This document shows positions 23,499 to 32,456 of a DNA stretch of 64,000 bases, piece by piece. Both the position numbers and the translations under genes were made by a program. Where the stretch lies: positions 1 through 64,000 of the forward strand of contig JBIIAO010000003.1 in assembly GCA_044239865.1 (NCBI GenBank). Direction: 5' to 3'. The notes below the pieces were generated by a model that did not search any database, had not been told where the DNA came from, and saw only the letters and a program-made list of their open reading frames with translations. Source of the DNA: CAIZGX01 sp044239865. Its GTDB lineage: Bacteria; Bacteroidota; Bacteroidia; Flavobacteriales_D; Sanyastnellaceae. Within the stretch, counting starts at the first letter, position 1. Each line of letters begins with the position of its first letter.

Positions 23499-24974
23499 AT
23501 GGATCGCGTTGTTTTATCGCCTGCTCAGAAATCGTTGAGAATTAATCTTAACAAAGACATCTACGGAACCTTTGCAGAAATTGGTGCTGGGCAAGAGGTC
23601 GTGCGTCATTTCTTTCGAGCTGGAGGAGCAAGCGGCACCATTGCGAAAGCGATGAGCGCGTATGACAAAGACTTCAGCGATGCGATTTACGGGAAGGAAG
23701 AGAAGGGAAGATATGTGTGCAAAGCCCGCGTAGACAACATGCTCAATCACGAATATAGTTTGATTGAAGAGCGTTTAGATCGAGAAGATCATTCCACCAA
23801 AGAATTTTTCAGTTATGCCAACACCTTCGCAACAATAAATTTCCAAAAGACCATTCAAGGTCACGGGTGGATGGGTGTGAAGTTTCAGACAGGTTCAAAC
23901 AGAGAGCCCAACGTTGTAATTATTCATGCGCGTTTGCATGAAAGCGATGTATTGCTTCAGCAAGCCACTGTGGGGAACTTAGGAGTGAACTTGCTTTACG
24001 GTTGTTTTTACACCTTCAAGCAACCCAAGGAATTGCTACTTTCTTTATACGACAACATAAATCGTGATCAGGTTGAAATTGATACCATTCAATTTTCAGG
24101 TCCTGATTTTGAAAATGTGGACAATAGATTAATGTCTTTACAATTGGTGAAGAACGGAATGACTGAAGCGGTTATTTTTTCTCCGGACGGTGAAAATTTG
24201 CAAGCTGCAGACGTTTTGTATAAGAAGCATATTTTGGCATTGCGCGGGTCATTCAGACCGGTAACCAAGGTGAACATAGATATGATTGCGAAAGGTTTGA
24301 AAATGTTCGAAGGTGACCGCAAAGTAGATTCCGAAAAGGTGCAAGTGTTGTTTGAAATAACCCTGAACAACTTACGTTCAGATGGTGAAATTGACGAGCA
24401 AGATTTTTTGGACCGCGCCGAAATTTTGTGTTCGCTTGGACAAACGGTATTGGTTTCAAACTATTCAAAATATTATAAGCTGGCAGAATACTTCACGAAA
24501 TACACCAACGAACGTATGGGTATTATCATGGGGACGAACATGCTTGTGGAGTTATTCGATGAAAAGTATTATCGCAATTTGAATGGAGGAATTTTAGCAG
24601 CGTTTGGAATTCTTTTTAGCAGAGATTTGAAGATTTACTTGTATCCGTGGTTCGACGAAGCCACGAACACTTTGTACACAACGGAGAATTGTCCTGTGCA
24701 TCCGCGTTTGCTTCCGCTTTTCCGCTACATGGTTGACAACAAGAGGATAGTTGATATTGCGGAATACAATCCAGATGTACTTTCGATTTATTCTCGCGAT
24801 GCCTTAGACCTAATTCACAATGGGCACCTTGGTTGGGAAGAGATGGTGCCGACTTATGTCGACACGTTGATTAAAGAAAATAAATTGTTCGGATACGATC
24901 CAGAACAAATACCGAATCCAGATTTCACCCCTCCCGTTAGAACGAAGTGGAGCGAGTCGTTGAATTCAAACTAA
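23499..24974 (+). CDS. Large conserved protein of unknown function
   Basis: The protein has 491 residues with no signal peptide or clear membrane segment. The N-terminal block is strongly patterned: KDIYGTFAEIGAGQEVVRHF, then GGASGTIAKAMSAYD and GRYVCKARVDNMLNHEYSL. Further blocks are GHGWMGVKFQ, QATVGNLGVNLLYG, LNNLRSDGEIDEQDFLDRAE and a C-terminal HNGHLGWEEMVPTYVD. I know this as a widely conserved Bacteroidota family whose database names are unreliable; I assign no function. ATG 23499 is preferred to a GTG two codons upstream. It lies 22 bp upstream of metK in the same orientation. Confidence 0.85.
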   Translation: MDRVVLSPAQKSLRINLNKDIYGTFAEIGAGQEVVRHFFRAGGASGTIAKAMSAYDKDFSDAIYGKEEKGRYVCKARVDNMLNHEYSLIEERLDREDHSTKEFFSYANTFATINFQKTIQGHGWMGVKFQTGSNREPNVVIIHARLHESDVLLQQATVGNLGVNLLYGCFYTFKQPKELLLSLYDNINRDQVEIDTIQFSGPDFENVDNRLMSLQLVKNGMTEAVIFSPDGENLQAADVLYKKHILALRGSFRPVTKVNIDMIAKGLKMFEGDRKVDSEKVQVLFEITLNNLRSDGEIDEQDFLDRAEILCSLGQTVLVSNYSKYYKLAEYFTKYTNERMGIIMGTNMLVELFDEKYYRNLNGGILAAFGILFSRDLKIYLYPWFDEATNTLYTTENCPVHPRLLPLFRYMVDNKRIVDIAEYNPDVLSIYSRDALDLIHNGHLGWEEMVPTYVDTLIKENKLFGYDPEQIPNPDFTPPVRTKWSESLNSN

Positions 24975-24996
24975 ATAGAAAAATAATTAAATAGAT

Positions 24997-26256
24997 ATGT
25001 CATATTTTTTTACATCAGAGTCTGTGTCTGAAGGGCACCCAGATAAAGTAGCCGATCAAATTTCAGATGCGTTAATTGATGCGTTTTTGGCCCAAGACCC
25101 CGAGTCGAAAGTGGCTTGCGAAACGTTGGTAACAACTGGTCAGGTGGTTGTAGCTGGAGAAGTAAAATCGAAAGCTTATGTGGATTTACAAGATATTATT
25201 CGCGATACGATTGCTGAGATTGGGTACACGAAGAGTGAGTATATGTTCGAAGCGAAGTCTTGCGGAATTTTATCTGCTATTCACGAACAGTCTGCCGATA
25301 TTAATCAAGGTGTAGATAAGAAGAACAAAAAGGACCAAGGTGCCGGTGACCAAGGTATGATGTTCGGCTATGCAACGAACGAAACGGACAATTACATGCC
25401 CCTTCCGTTAGAGTTGGCGCATTCGTTGTTGCGTGAGTTGTCTAACATTCGCAGAGAAGGAAAGCAAATGAAGTATTTGCGTCCAGATGCCAAGAGCCAA
25501 GTAACCATTGAGTACTCAGACGATCACAAGCCTATGGGTATTTCGGCGATTGTGGTGAGTACACAGCACGATGATTTCGATAAGGAAGCTAAGATGTTGG
25601 CGCAGATTAAGGAAGATGTTCGCACCATCTTAATTCCGCGTGTAATGAAGAAGCAACCGAAGCGCATTCAGAAGTTGTTCGACGGGAAGTATGCGTTGCA
25701 CGTGAATCCAACCGGGAAGTTTGTAATCGGTGGTCCTCACGGAGACACAGGATTAACTGGAAGAAAAATTATTGTAGATACTTATGGTGGAAAGGGAGCA
25801 CACGGTGGTGGAGCATTCAGCGGAAAAGATCCAAGTAAGGTAGACCGCAGTGCAGCGTATGCCATGCGTCACATTGCGAAGAACTTGGTAGCAGCTGGAG
25901 TGTGTGACGAGGTGTTGGTTCAAGTGGCTTATGCCATTGGAGTTGCGAAGCCAGTAGGATTCTATGTGAATACTTACGGTACTGCTCGTGTAGCTATGAA
26001 TGACGGTCAAATCGCGAATCTAATTTCGAAGAATGTTGGAATGACTCCATACGAGATTGAAACACGTTTCAACTTGCGCACACCTATGTACAAGGAAACT
26101 GCGAGCTTCGGTCACATGGGAAGAACGCCTAAGACTGTAACGAAGACCTTCAAGATGCCGAACGGTCAAAAGCCGAAGGTTATGAAGGTGAATTTATTCC
26201 CTTGGGAAGAAACGGCAGAGACTTCGAAAAATTTCAAAAATATATTTGGAATTTAA
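24997..26256 (+). CDS. metK: S-adenosylmethionine synthase
   Basis: The protein has 419 residues. It starts FFTSESVSEGHPDKVADQ and contains GAGDQGMMFGYATNET, GGPHGDTGLTGRKIIVDTYG, GGGAFSGKDPSKVDRSAAY and a C-terminal FNLRTPMYKETASFGHMGR, all landmarks of MetK. It joins methionine and ATP to form SAM. It is about 30 residues longer than E. coli MetK owing to a Bacteroidota-type insertion around the RREGKQMKYLRPDAKSQVT region and tail. It follows the unknown conserved gene and ends before a hairpin that may terminate it. Confidence 0.98.
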   Translation: MSYFFTSESVSEGHPDKVADQISDALIDAFLAQDPESKVACETLVTTGQVVVAGEVKSKAYVDLQDIIRDTIAEIGYTKSEYMFEAKSCGILSAIHEQSADINQGVDKKNKKDQGAGDQGMMFGYATNETDNYMPLPLELAHSLLRELSNIRREGKQMKYLRPDAKSQVTIEYSDDHKPMGISAIVVSTQHDDFDKEAKMLAQIKEDVRTILIPRVMKKQPKRIQKLFDGKYALHVNPTGKFVIGGPHGDTGLTGRKIIVDTYGGKGAHGGGAFSGKDPSKVDRSAAYAMRHIAKNLVAAGVCDEVLVQVAYAIGVAKPVGFYVNTYGTARVAMNDGQIANLISKNVGMTPYEIETRFNLRTPMYKETASFGHMGRTPKTVTKTFKMPNGQKPKVMKVNLFPWEETAETSKNFKNIFGI

Positions 26257-26282
26257 TAAAGAAAAAGCCCTCAGATGGACTG

Positions 26283-26318
26283 CCCCAAAAAAGTTAGATT
26301 CTATATTGGGGTATTTTT
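26283..26318 (+). terminator. Possible metK terminator formed by CCCCAA/TTGGGG repeat
   Basis: CCCCAA (26283-26288) and TTGGGG (26306-26311) flank a 17-nt AT-rich loop and are followed by TATTTTTTA. The left part, GGACTGCCCCAAAAAAGTTA, also looks like an IS3-type insertion-sequence end, so the hairpin may be an insertion-sequence relic reused as a terminator. Confidence 0.4.
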
Positions 26319-27826
26319 TATTTATGTTCGAATTCCTTAGTGTTAAGTAACTTCCCGTTACTATATATTTCTTTCTTGCTTTTTTCACCGTCTTCGTTGT
26401 AATATATCCAAAAGCCGTTTGATAAAGATTCTACTGTTTTTTTTGTTCCGTTATATCCTTCATTGATAATGTTCGTTTTTTGAATAAAATTGGAAGATAA
26501 TTTAATAGTTCCATTTTCGTAATTTTCAATCCAAGTTCCGATTTTCTGACCGAGATTCATTTCTCCCTCTGAAAGAATTTTGCCATTTTTGAAATAGTAG
26601 CGACATTTGCCTTGTAATACATCTGGATTGATGCCAATAAGTTGACCTTCGAATTGTTTTTCTCCAGAGATATAATAATCGGTGAATATTTCACTAGTCA
26701 GTGCACCTTCTTTAGAAAATATAATTTTTCTGAGGTAAACTGCTTGTTTTTTTTCATCAACTTCCATTTTCTCGGAATTTAAATATATAATCCACTCGCC
26801 ACTTCTGTATCCATTGCTAAATTGGGCTTCATAAATTTTCTCCCCGTCTTGGTTGAATTTTGTCCAAATACCATCTTTTTGCTCATGACTATTGATTATT
26901 CCGGATTCGTTGATTTGTCCATTTTCGAAGTAATTAATGTATTGTCCTTCCAATGTAATCGTGCAACTGCCGGCGTTACGGTTAGTAAGTGATTCATAAT
27001 ACTCTTCTTTCTTGGTTCCAGATGGGTAGTATTCAATTCCTTTTCTGATTTGTCTTCCATTCACAATGGCTTCATACAAGTATTCTTTACTGAGATTACT
27101 TGTGGAGTCGAAATACTGTTGTAAGCCAAGGAAAATAGCGCCGTTATTATCACCGAGGATATAATTCTCCTTGCTTTTGATATTGCCTGTATTGTAATAT
27201 TCTATTTTTTCCCCGAAGAATTTCCCGTCATTTTTGATTCCATCTATCCCAATTTGTCCGTTAGTGTACCATTCTTTCCAAATGCCATTAAATACACCGT
27301 CGGTCACACTTGACTCGATTGCGAGCTGCCCGTTTTCATACCATCTTTTCTGAGCTCCATTCTCTAGAAAGGCGTCGATTTCTTTTTTTCCATCGATGAA
27401 AAACGCAATCTCTCTAATTTTTTTTCCTTTTTCATAATATTCCTCTCCTTGAAGGGTTTTTTTTCCTTCTTTTAAATTTTGCTGTCCATTTTTGATGTAT
27501 AAATAGTATGCAGATTTGCCATGCTTTTCCCCATTGACATAGTTAACTTCCCTTTGTAATTTTTCGTCTCCAGGAAATCCAACCAAGGGCAATGCATATT
27601 CAAGGGCTACCCCTTGTGATTGTCCATTTACAAAATTAATTTCCAGTTCTTTTAGTCCGCGATCATCATACCTTATGTATTTGCCATGTTTCTGATTATT
27701 ATTATTGATGTAATATTTCTCCTTTATTTTTGTCTTTTGATATGAATCGTAAAATGTTTTTATTTCTTTTTGGCCAAAAACTATGAAATTGAGAATAATT
27801 GCAAAAATGGTCAGTGATAGTTTCAT
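26318..27826 (-). CDS. Exported MORN/YwqK-like repeat protein
   Basis: The protein has 502 residues. A signal peptide (about 1-18, ending VFGQ) is followed by many copies of a GxWxxYYxNGxxxxEGxY-type repeat: KRWYENGQLAIESSV, KEWYTNGQIGIDGI, NYFENGQINESGI, YYFKNGKILSEGE. These are the MORN-variant repeats of the YwqK antitoxin-like family, abundant in secreted Bacteroidota proteins. Domain databases tend to call these antitoxins, but nothing here supports that. It is divergent from a putative DNA-binding protein gene across a palindrome. Confidence 0.85.
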   Translation of the reverse strand: MKLSLTIFAIILNFIVFGQKEIKTFYDSYQKTKIKEKYYINNNNQKHGKYIRYDDRGLKELEINFVNGQSQGVALEYALPLVGFPGDEKLQREVNYVNGEKHGKSAYYLYIKNGQQNLKEGKKTLQGEEYYEKGKKIREIAFFIDGKKEIDAFLENGAQKRWYENGQLAIESSVTDGVFNGIWKEWYTNGQIGIDGIKNDGKFFGEKIEYYNTGNIKSKENYILGDNNGAIFLGLQQYFDSTSNLSKEYLYEAIVNGRQIRKGIEYYPSGTKKEEYYESLTNRNAGSCTITLEGQYINYFENGQINESGIINSHEQKDGIWTKFNQDGEKIYEAQFSNGYRSGEWIIYLNSEKMEVDEKKQAVYLRKIIFSKEGALTSEIFTDYYISGEKQFEGQLIGINPDVLQGKCRYYFKNGKILSEGEMNLGQKIGTWIENYENGTIKLSSNFIQKTNIINEGYNGTKKTVESLSNGFWIYYNEDGEKSKKEIYSNGKLLNTKEFEHK

Positions 27827-27846
27827 AGGTGATAATGTTTGTTGGG

Positions 27847-27854
27847 CAAATCTA
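27847..27854 (-). promoter_or_regulatory. -7 promoter element of the MORN-like gene
   Basis: Minus strand reads TAGATTTG, an exact TAnnTTTG match, 20 bp before the ATG at 27826 and 17 bp from the palindrome, which would cover the -33 region. Confidence 0.45.
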
Positions 27855-27871
27855 TCTTTTCAAAACACATC

Positions 27872-27897
27872 ATTACTGTACATTAATGTACAGTAAT
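27872..27897. promoter_or_regulatory. Perfect 26-bp palindrome, probable operator
   Basis: The half-site ATTACTGTACATT is followed by its exact reverse complement. It lies in the 98-bp gap between two divergent genes, between the two candidate -7 elements. A dimeric repressor bound here would cover both promoters. The nearest candidate binder is the adjacent protein at 27925. Confidence 0.65.
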
Positions 27898-27913
27898 TGT
27901 TAGATTGAAATTC

Positions 27914-27921
27914 TAACTTTG
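27914..27921 (+). promoter_or_regulatory. -7 promoter element of the gene at 27925
   Basis: TAACTTTG matches TAnnTTTG exactly and ends 3 bp before the ATG, predicting a leaderless or near-leaderless message. The palindrome lies 16-42 bp upstream. Confidence 0.45.
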
Positions 27922-27924
27922 AAC

Positions 27925-29124
27925 ATGGCCAGAAAGAGAACTGAGATTAATGCGAATGCTCTTGAAATTCTGAAGCAAAGGATTTTAGATAAATCTCAAT
28001 TGATTTTGAAAAGGTCTATCGATTGCGATATTTTGGCAGATTTGATTTCTTCTGATACCAAGACTTATATCAATGGCATTTCATTCAAGCGGCTGTTTGG
28101 GTTTACAAAATATCCTTTCAACCCATCCCTTCAAACGCTAGATATACTTTGTAAGTATATAGGATATTTTAATTGGAGTTATTACGAGCAAAGTTGTTTG
28201 GATACAGAGGTTATTTCGGAGTCAGAGTTTAATATATACGTTTCAATTTTCGATTTAGATTTTATTAATACAATTGAACCACATGAAGGGGCTTTTCAAT
28301 CTGTTTCAAGAAAAATAGCAGTGCGTTTCAGAGAAGATCCAGATTCATTGATTCGAAATTTAGACTTCTTAATGAAAAGGGATCATTTTCAAGTTTTTTT
28401 TGTAGAACATTTTCCCGATTATGACAATCTGTGCACGTATTATTTCAAAGTTTACCAGTCTTATTTAAATTATAATCGGAAAGTCGAGGCACAACTTTTT
28501 GGAAATTGCATGCTATTTTTAAAGTCGTTTTGGATGTTGGATGAACAGGAATGCCGTGAAAGTTTACAATTAATTTCAAGAGTGAAAATAAATGCTCAAT
28601 TTCATCCGTATCTCGTTGGAAGATATTTTGCTTGTCATCTACTTTTTCATACGCACTATGGAGAGAGAGAATTGGTGAGTCATTTTGTAGATAGTTACAT
28701 GAAACTGCGCTCCGAGTTGCCAAAGAATGGAAAGCATTTTAATGATTTTCCTGCAAGTGAATATATTGTTTCAGAAACTCTTTTGCATTGCGGGAGATTT
28801 GAGGATAGCATTGCGATTGTGAAAATGGCTTTTGCAGAATATAAATTAAAAATGGAGTTTGTAAGAAAGGGTTACTATAGGCAATTGCAAATCATTCACA
28901 GTATAGCGTGTAATAAGTTGAACATCAGCATAAACGATGAACACAAGATAAAACGGATTAATCCTGAAGACTTTTATTTTATCTCTAGAGAATATTTCAA
29001 AGTACTGTACTTGTATTTGCGAAACTCAGAGTGTGACAGAGAGGAGGCTTTGGGTTTGTCAAGAAAAATGGGCAACAAATATCTCGAAATGGTTTTTCTT
29101 GGAGGGGGCGCGGCAGGAGATTGA
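27925..29124 (+). CDS. Putative regulator-like protein with N-terminal helix-turn-helix-like segment
   Basis: The protein has 399 residues with no signal peptide. The first 95 residues (ARKRTEINANALEILKQRIL, then GISFKRLFGFTKYPFNPSL and TLDILCKYIGYFNWSYYE) match an N-terminal module I recognise from many Bacteroidota proteins, in which a LKRLFGF-like helix is followed by a helical TLDILxxYxGY segment; it may be a DNA-binding fold. The rest is helical and resembles a TPR-like solenoid. Position next to a perfect palindrome suggests autoregulation. The start is ATG 27925 rather than a TTG two codons earlier. Confidence 0.65.
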   Translation: MARKRTEINANALEILKQRILDKSQLILKRSIDCDILADLISSDTKTYINGISFKRLFGFTKYPFNPSLQTLDILCKYIGYFNWSYYEQSCLDTEVISESEFNIYVSIFDLDFINTIEPHEGAFQSVSRKIAVRFREDPDSLIRNLDFLMKRDHFQVFFVEHFPDYDNLCTYYFKVYQSYLNYNRKVEAQLFGNCMLFLKSFWMLDEQECRESLQLISRVKINAQFHPYLVGRYFACHLLFHTHYGERELVSHFVDSYMKLRSELPKNGKHFNDFPASEYIVSETLLHCGRFEDSIAIVKMAFAEYKLKMEFVRKGYYRQLQIIHSIACNKLNISINDEHKIKRINPEDFYFISREYFKVLYLYLRNSECDREEALGLSRKMGNKYLEMVFLGGGAAGD

Positions 29125-29126
29125 TA

Positions 29127-29735
29127 TTAATCCCGCTCACTTCTTGAATTTTCCATGTTGATCAATGCAATGTTTATAGCGACAGCGCTTGATAGAATTA
29201 ACATCTTGTATTCTGGTTTGCAAAAGTGAGAATTTATTTGAATTTTAAATGTTTTTGAAGCATTTAAAATTTCTTTTGCAGTTCCCTTCCAATCCTTTTT
29301 GATCAAGCCAATCTGTTTTTGAGAGTTGTCTATAATTTTAAATTCAAGGGAGTTTCTGTCTCCGTGAATCTCAAAAATTATTTCTTCAGCGTCATTTACT
29401 GCTTCATAATGCAGTTTTAAAAATTTCAATCTTGATATCAATTTCCCAAGAGTCGCGCCTTCATTATTTTTAATTGTCAAAGTAGAATTTAATACTTTTT
29501 CTTGAATTATTGTCGATTCTGTTTTGCCTTCTGAATTTTTAAGTTCTACTGAATAAGAAAAGACACTTGGAAGAAAAAACGAAATGAATTTTTGTCTGGA
29601 ATTCAATTCTTTTCGTTTAGCTGAAACTACGCAGTTCCCTTTTTGATCAAAGATGGCTGCAGTGTAAATCCTGTCGAGGCGATTTGATTTTTGTTCTAAG
29701 ACGAAAAAATCTGGGGTATATAATTCTGATTTCAT
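29127..29735 (-). CDS. Scramblase/LURP-one-like (Tubby-type fold) protein
   Basis: The protein has 202 residues. The pattern of short beta-strands is typical of phospholipid-scramblase-related and LURP-one proteins: an opening YTAAIFDQKGN, a central GATLGKLISRLKFLKLHYEA, then IIDNSQKQIGLIKKDWKGTAKEI, and a C-terminal hydrophobic helix (MLILSSAVAINIALIN). The family has a 12-stranded barrel around a central helix and binds lipids or membranes; enzymatic scrambling in bacteria is unproven. Its stop is 2 bp from the stop of the convergent gene at 27925-29124. Confidence 0.68.
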   Translation of the reverse strand: MKSELYTPDFFVLEQKSNRLDRIYTAAIFDQKGNCVVSAKRKELNSRQKFISFFLPSVFSYSVELKNSEGKTESTIIQEKVLNSTLTIKNNEGATLGKLISRLKFLKLHYEAVNDAEEIIFEIHGDRNSLEFKIIDNSQKQIGLIKKDWKGTAKEILNASKTFKIQINSHFCKPEYKMLILSSAVAINIALINMENSRSERD

Positions 29736-29846
29736 GCGTTAAGAGGATTGCTATACGCTCTATATTTCCTTAATAGATGATTTTAGATCGAGATTCGAGA
29801 TGTGAGGGGTAAGTCGGCTTGCACTCTATTGTAAATCGAATTATTT

Positions 29847-30065
29847 TTAATTTTCTTCGTCCTTATTTGACCGCAGTAGGAGCCAGATTGCTCCAATAAT
29901 TATAGAAATAGCTTTTCCTTGCCATGGTATCGTAAACAGGAAATAAGCTCCGTCAGCGATTGCTTGCTTGCCGTCTGAATTCACTGAACCTGAAGGTTCA
30001 GGTGTGAAGAAAAAGCCTATTATTGGAAGAATTATGAGCAAGTAGGGGAGTGCTTTTGAGATCAT
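29847..30065 (-). CDS. Small two-helix membrane protein
   Basis: The protein has 72 residues. Two hydrophobic segments (YLLIILPIIGFFF and AISIIIGAIWLLL) flank a short polar loop with TIPWQGK, and the tail is acidic (NKDEEN). No family is recognised. A stop-proximal spacing of 62 bp from the next small lipoprotein gene suggests a loose cluster of small envelope genes. Confidence 0.6.
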   Translation of the reverse strand: MISKALPYLLIILPIIGFFFTPEPSGSVNSDGKQAIADGAYFLFTIPWQGKAISIIIGAIWLLLRSNKDEEN

Positions 30066-30127
30066 AAATATTTTTAATAGTTGCAGGATTAATTTTCAGG
30101 AGTGAATCGGATGTGTTAAGAGTATTT

Positions 30128-30521
30128 CTACTGCACTTTAATTAGATTAACAGTAATACCCGCAATTTTCCATGTTAGTTTATTATCAGTTAAAGCGTAT
30201 TCTCCGCATTCCTCTGGGGATTTTACTGGGTCTGATGACTCGTCTAATTGATAGGATTTTACCATACATAATTGACCGTTGCTTTTTCGCCATTCAAATT
30301 GCTCTAATCCTTGTGATGAGTTTTCTTCACCTGTTCCATCTGCTCTGAATATCATATAGCTATCTTCTGAACCCTTCAACACATATTTCCCCTCAAATGT
30401 CACTGTTTTTTCTTCGGTTTTAATTGTGCTTTTTGAACTATTTGTTTCAGTTGTACCGCAGCTGGATATTGCAATAACAGCGAGAAGTGTCAGGCTGAAA
30501 TATTGGAATTTTTTTTTTCAT
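30128..30521 (-). pseudogene. Small lipoprotein with a frameshift at an A10 tract (possibly phase-variable)
   Basis: The frame from the stop at 30128 encodes a mature lipoprotein (TFEGKYVLKGSEDSYMIF onward). Extending it upstream gives LTLLAVIAISSCGTTET, a textbook lipoprotein signal, but the only ATG (30519-30521) is followed by ten A residues that put it one base out of frame. With nine A residues it would read MKKKFQYFSLTLLAVIAISSC. The gene is therefore broken, phase-variable, expressed by slippage, or misread at a homopolymer. The mature part resembles lipocalin-like stress proteins but no family is certain. Confidence 0.65.
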
Positions 30522-30579
30522 TTTTTTTGGAGGTTATATGGAGATAGACAAGTTGTTTTGTTTCAGCTTAAAGGAATAT

Positions 30580-30975
30580 TTAGGTTCTTTTTTTGAACTT
30601 TTTGCTACTAGGAAGTTCTCTGTATAGCGGTTCAGCGGTATAAAGAATGTTGTTTTTATAGGATAGGATTATAATCGGTTGACTTTTGTTCCAATCGTCC
30701 TCAGATTGAAAAACTCCGTCAATGGTTCTGACAAAGAATATTTCATAAGTGTCTCCATATACTCTGCCTTGACATTCTGCTTCAAAGAAGGTTTGTCTGC
30801 CCACGCCTTCATAAACACATGAATTGTCATTCCGTATTTTTAAATCATAAGTAATTGGTCCCGGCACCTCATATGTATAAGAACCAACGTATTTCCCACC
30901 ACCATTTGATGATTGGCCGGAGCTGGTAATGCAGAAGAGTGATGAAAGAATAAATATTATCCCGATTTTTTTCAT
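30580..30975 (-). CDS. Small exported protein of unknown function
   Basis: The protein has 131 residues. A signal peptide (about 1-20, ending SSGQ) is followed by GGGKYVGSYTYEVPGPITYDL and CQGRVYGDTYEIFFV. This resembles DUF5991-type small secreted proteins of Bacteroidota, but I am not sure of the family. It is one of several short exported proteins between 29.8 and 31.0 kb. Confidence 0.6.
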   Translation of the reverse strand: MKKIGIIFILSSLFCITSSGQSSNGGGKYVGSYTYEVPGPITYDLKIRNDNSCVYEGVGRQTFFEAECQGRVYGDTYEIFFVRTIDGVFQSEDDWNKSQPIIILSYKNNILYTAEPLYRELPSSKKFKKRT

Positions 30976-31323
30976 GTTATTAAAGCTGTAATTTATTTAG
31001 GTAATGTTTTTATAGTATCCTGAAAATTAGAATATACATAAAGTTACAAAAAAAATAGCGGGGTACACTTCTATTGTGTTTTTTTATTAATCTTTTTGCT
31101 AAAAAAATCAAATGCTGAATATTCACATGCGAAAAACACTTGTTTAGAAATTACAATTCTATCAAGATTGTTTAAAACATGGAGCGAGAAAAGAGTACCC
31201 TAGGTAGCCGGTAAAACGATCATGAACACATACTAATCACACTAGATGAATATTCAATTTGTTATTTAGCGGAATGATATATTCCAAGGAATGAAATGCA
31301 TTTCGCATAGTATCATAGAACTT
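30976..31323. other. Gene-free AT-rich stretch
   Basis: About 348 bp between an exported-protein start and the DUF2891 stop. I see no open frame with a convincing start, no tRNA and no clear hairpin repeat; it is AT-rich and may hold the promoter of the gene at 30975. Confidence 0.5.
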
Positions 31324-32439
31324 TCAATACCCCATCAGCGCAAAAACGGAAAAGGAAGAGAGCCAGTGGTCAATATCGTAATTTCCTTTGCCAATGCTTT
31401 CTTGGGCATAATCCCACATCGAATTCATTCCGCTTATCCACTTACTGCGAAGTTCAGGATTTAAGTCATTTTCATTTAAACTTTTCATCAGGCCATTTAA
31501 ACACCAGATTCTATTTAAATGATAACCGTCCCAATGAGCCTCATACCCATCGTGTTTTTCCGTTTTTTTAATTACCAAAGCATTGGATATTTTTTGCTGG
31601 TCTAATAATTCGGGGCAGAATGAATTTAACCATTTTACAAATTTGTCATGTGGTAAAACCTTACGCATTAAATCGGCAGTCAAGAGGCCTCCAGACATGA
31701 AGTCATATTCATGTGGTTCTTGCCCCAAGGGGTAATATCCGTTTTTTGAATAATATTTTATTGCAGTTTTTTTGACAACTTTTTCCAATTTCGTTTTGCC
31801 GAATGAAACGGCGTAATCATGCGCGAATGAGAGTCCCATAGATGGACTATCATGGCTGCCACTTATGAATTTTTCCGGCTTTTGCTTGCTCCAAAACTCG
31901 ATGTGGTTATTTTCAATAAAAGTCAAAAGGGGTTCAAGGTTTTCAAGCCATATCTTGGCTTGTGGATTATCCCATTTTTTCAGTTCGTCGGCAACCTTTA
32001 GTAGCCACGATTGACCGTAAGGGAATTCATAGTATTTGGTCTCTTCGTTGGTTGTAAAAAAAAATAATTCACTCTGAATATTTTCTTTATCGAAGCTTTG
32101 ATTCAAATGTTGCTTGATTTGTTCCGCTTCGGGTAACGTGGGGAATTCTTTCAATAATTTTACAAGACACCAATGGTTATGAACGCAACTGTGCCAATCA
32201 AAACAACCGTAAAAAGATGGCCAAAGATTCTTAGGTTTTAATTCCTCTTTTTCGTACTCATTAAGGAAATGCACAGTGTCGTTCCTAACACAGGAAAGAG
32301 ACAGATTTGCGAAGTAAGAAGCTCCGTTTTCGTTTAGAAAATACTGACCATTATTATCCGCAGATACAATGGCGGTAGTTTGAGAAAAAACAAGAAATGG
32401 AGAAAAGAAAGTAATCCAAAAGATAATCCCCTTAGGCAT
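31324..32439 (-). CDS. DUF2891 family exported protein
   Basis: The protein has 371 residues. After a signal peptide (about 1-20, ending VFSQ) the DUF2891 hallmarks appear: LWPSFYGCFDWHSCVHNHW, FPYGQSWLLKVADELK, DSPSMGLSFAHDYAV and a late HWDGYHLNRIWCLNGL. These look like an alpha/alpha-barrel enzyme with conserved tryptophan and histidine residues that could bind carbohydrate, but no activity is known. The next upstream gene ends 17 bp from its start, so they probably form an operon. Confidence 0.88.
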   Translation of the reverse strand: MPKGIIFWITFFSPFLVFSQTTAIVSADNNGQYFLNENGASYFANLSLSCVRNDTVHFLNEYEKEELKPKNLWPSFYGCFDWHSCVHNHWCLVKLLKEFPTLPEAEQIKQHLNQSFDKENIQSELFFFTTNEETKYYEFPYGQSWLLKVADELKKWDNPQAKIWLENLEPLLTFIENNHIEFWSKQKPEKFISGSHDSPSMGLSFAHDYAVSFGKTKLEKVVKKTAIKYYSKNGYYPLGQEPHEYDFMSGGLLTADLMRKVLPHDKFVKWLNSFCPELLDQQKISNALVIKKTEKHDGYEAHWDGYHLNRIWCLNGLMKSLNENDLNPELRSKWISGMNSMWDYAQESIGKGNYDIDHWLSSFSVFALMGY

Positions 32440-32456
32440 GATTTAAAGTGTTTTAG

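Noticed and set aside
26318..27826. Calling the MORN-like protein an antitoxin
   Set aside because: The YwqK antitoxin name is transferred by repeat similarity; the protein is exported and has no toxin partner.
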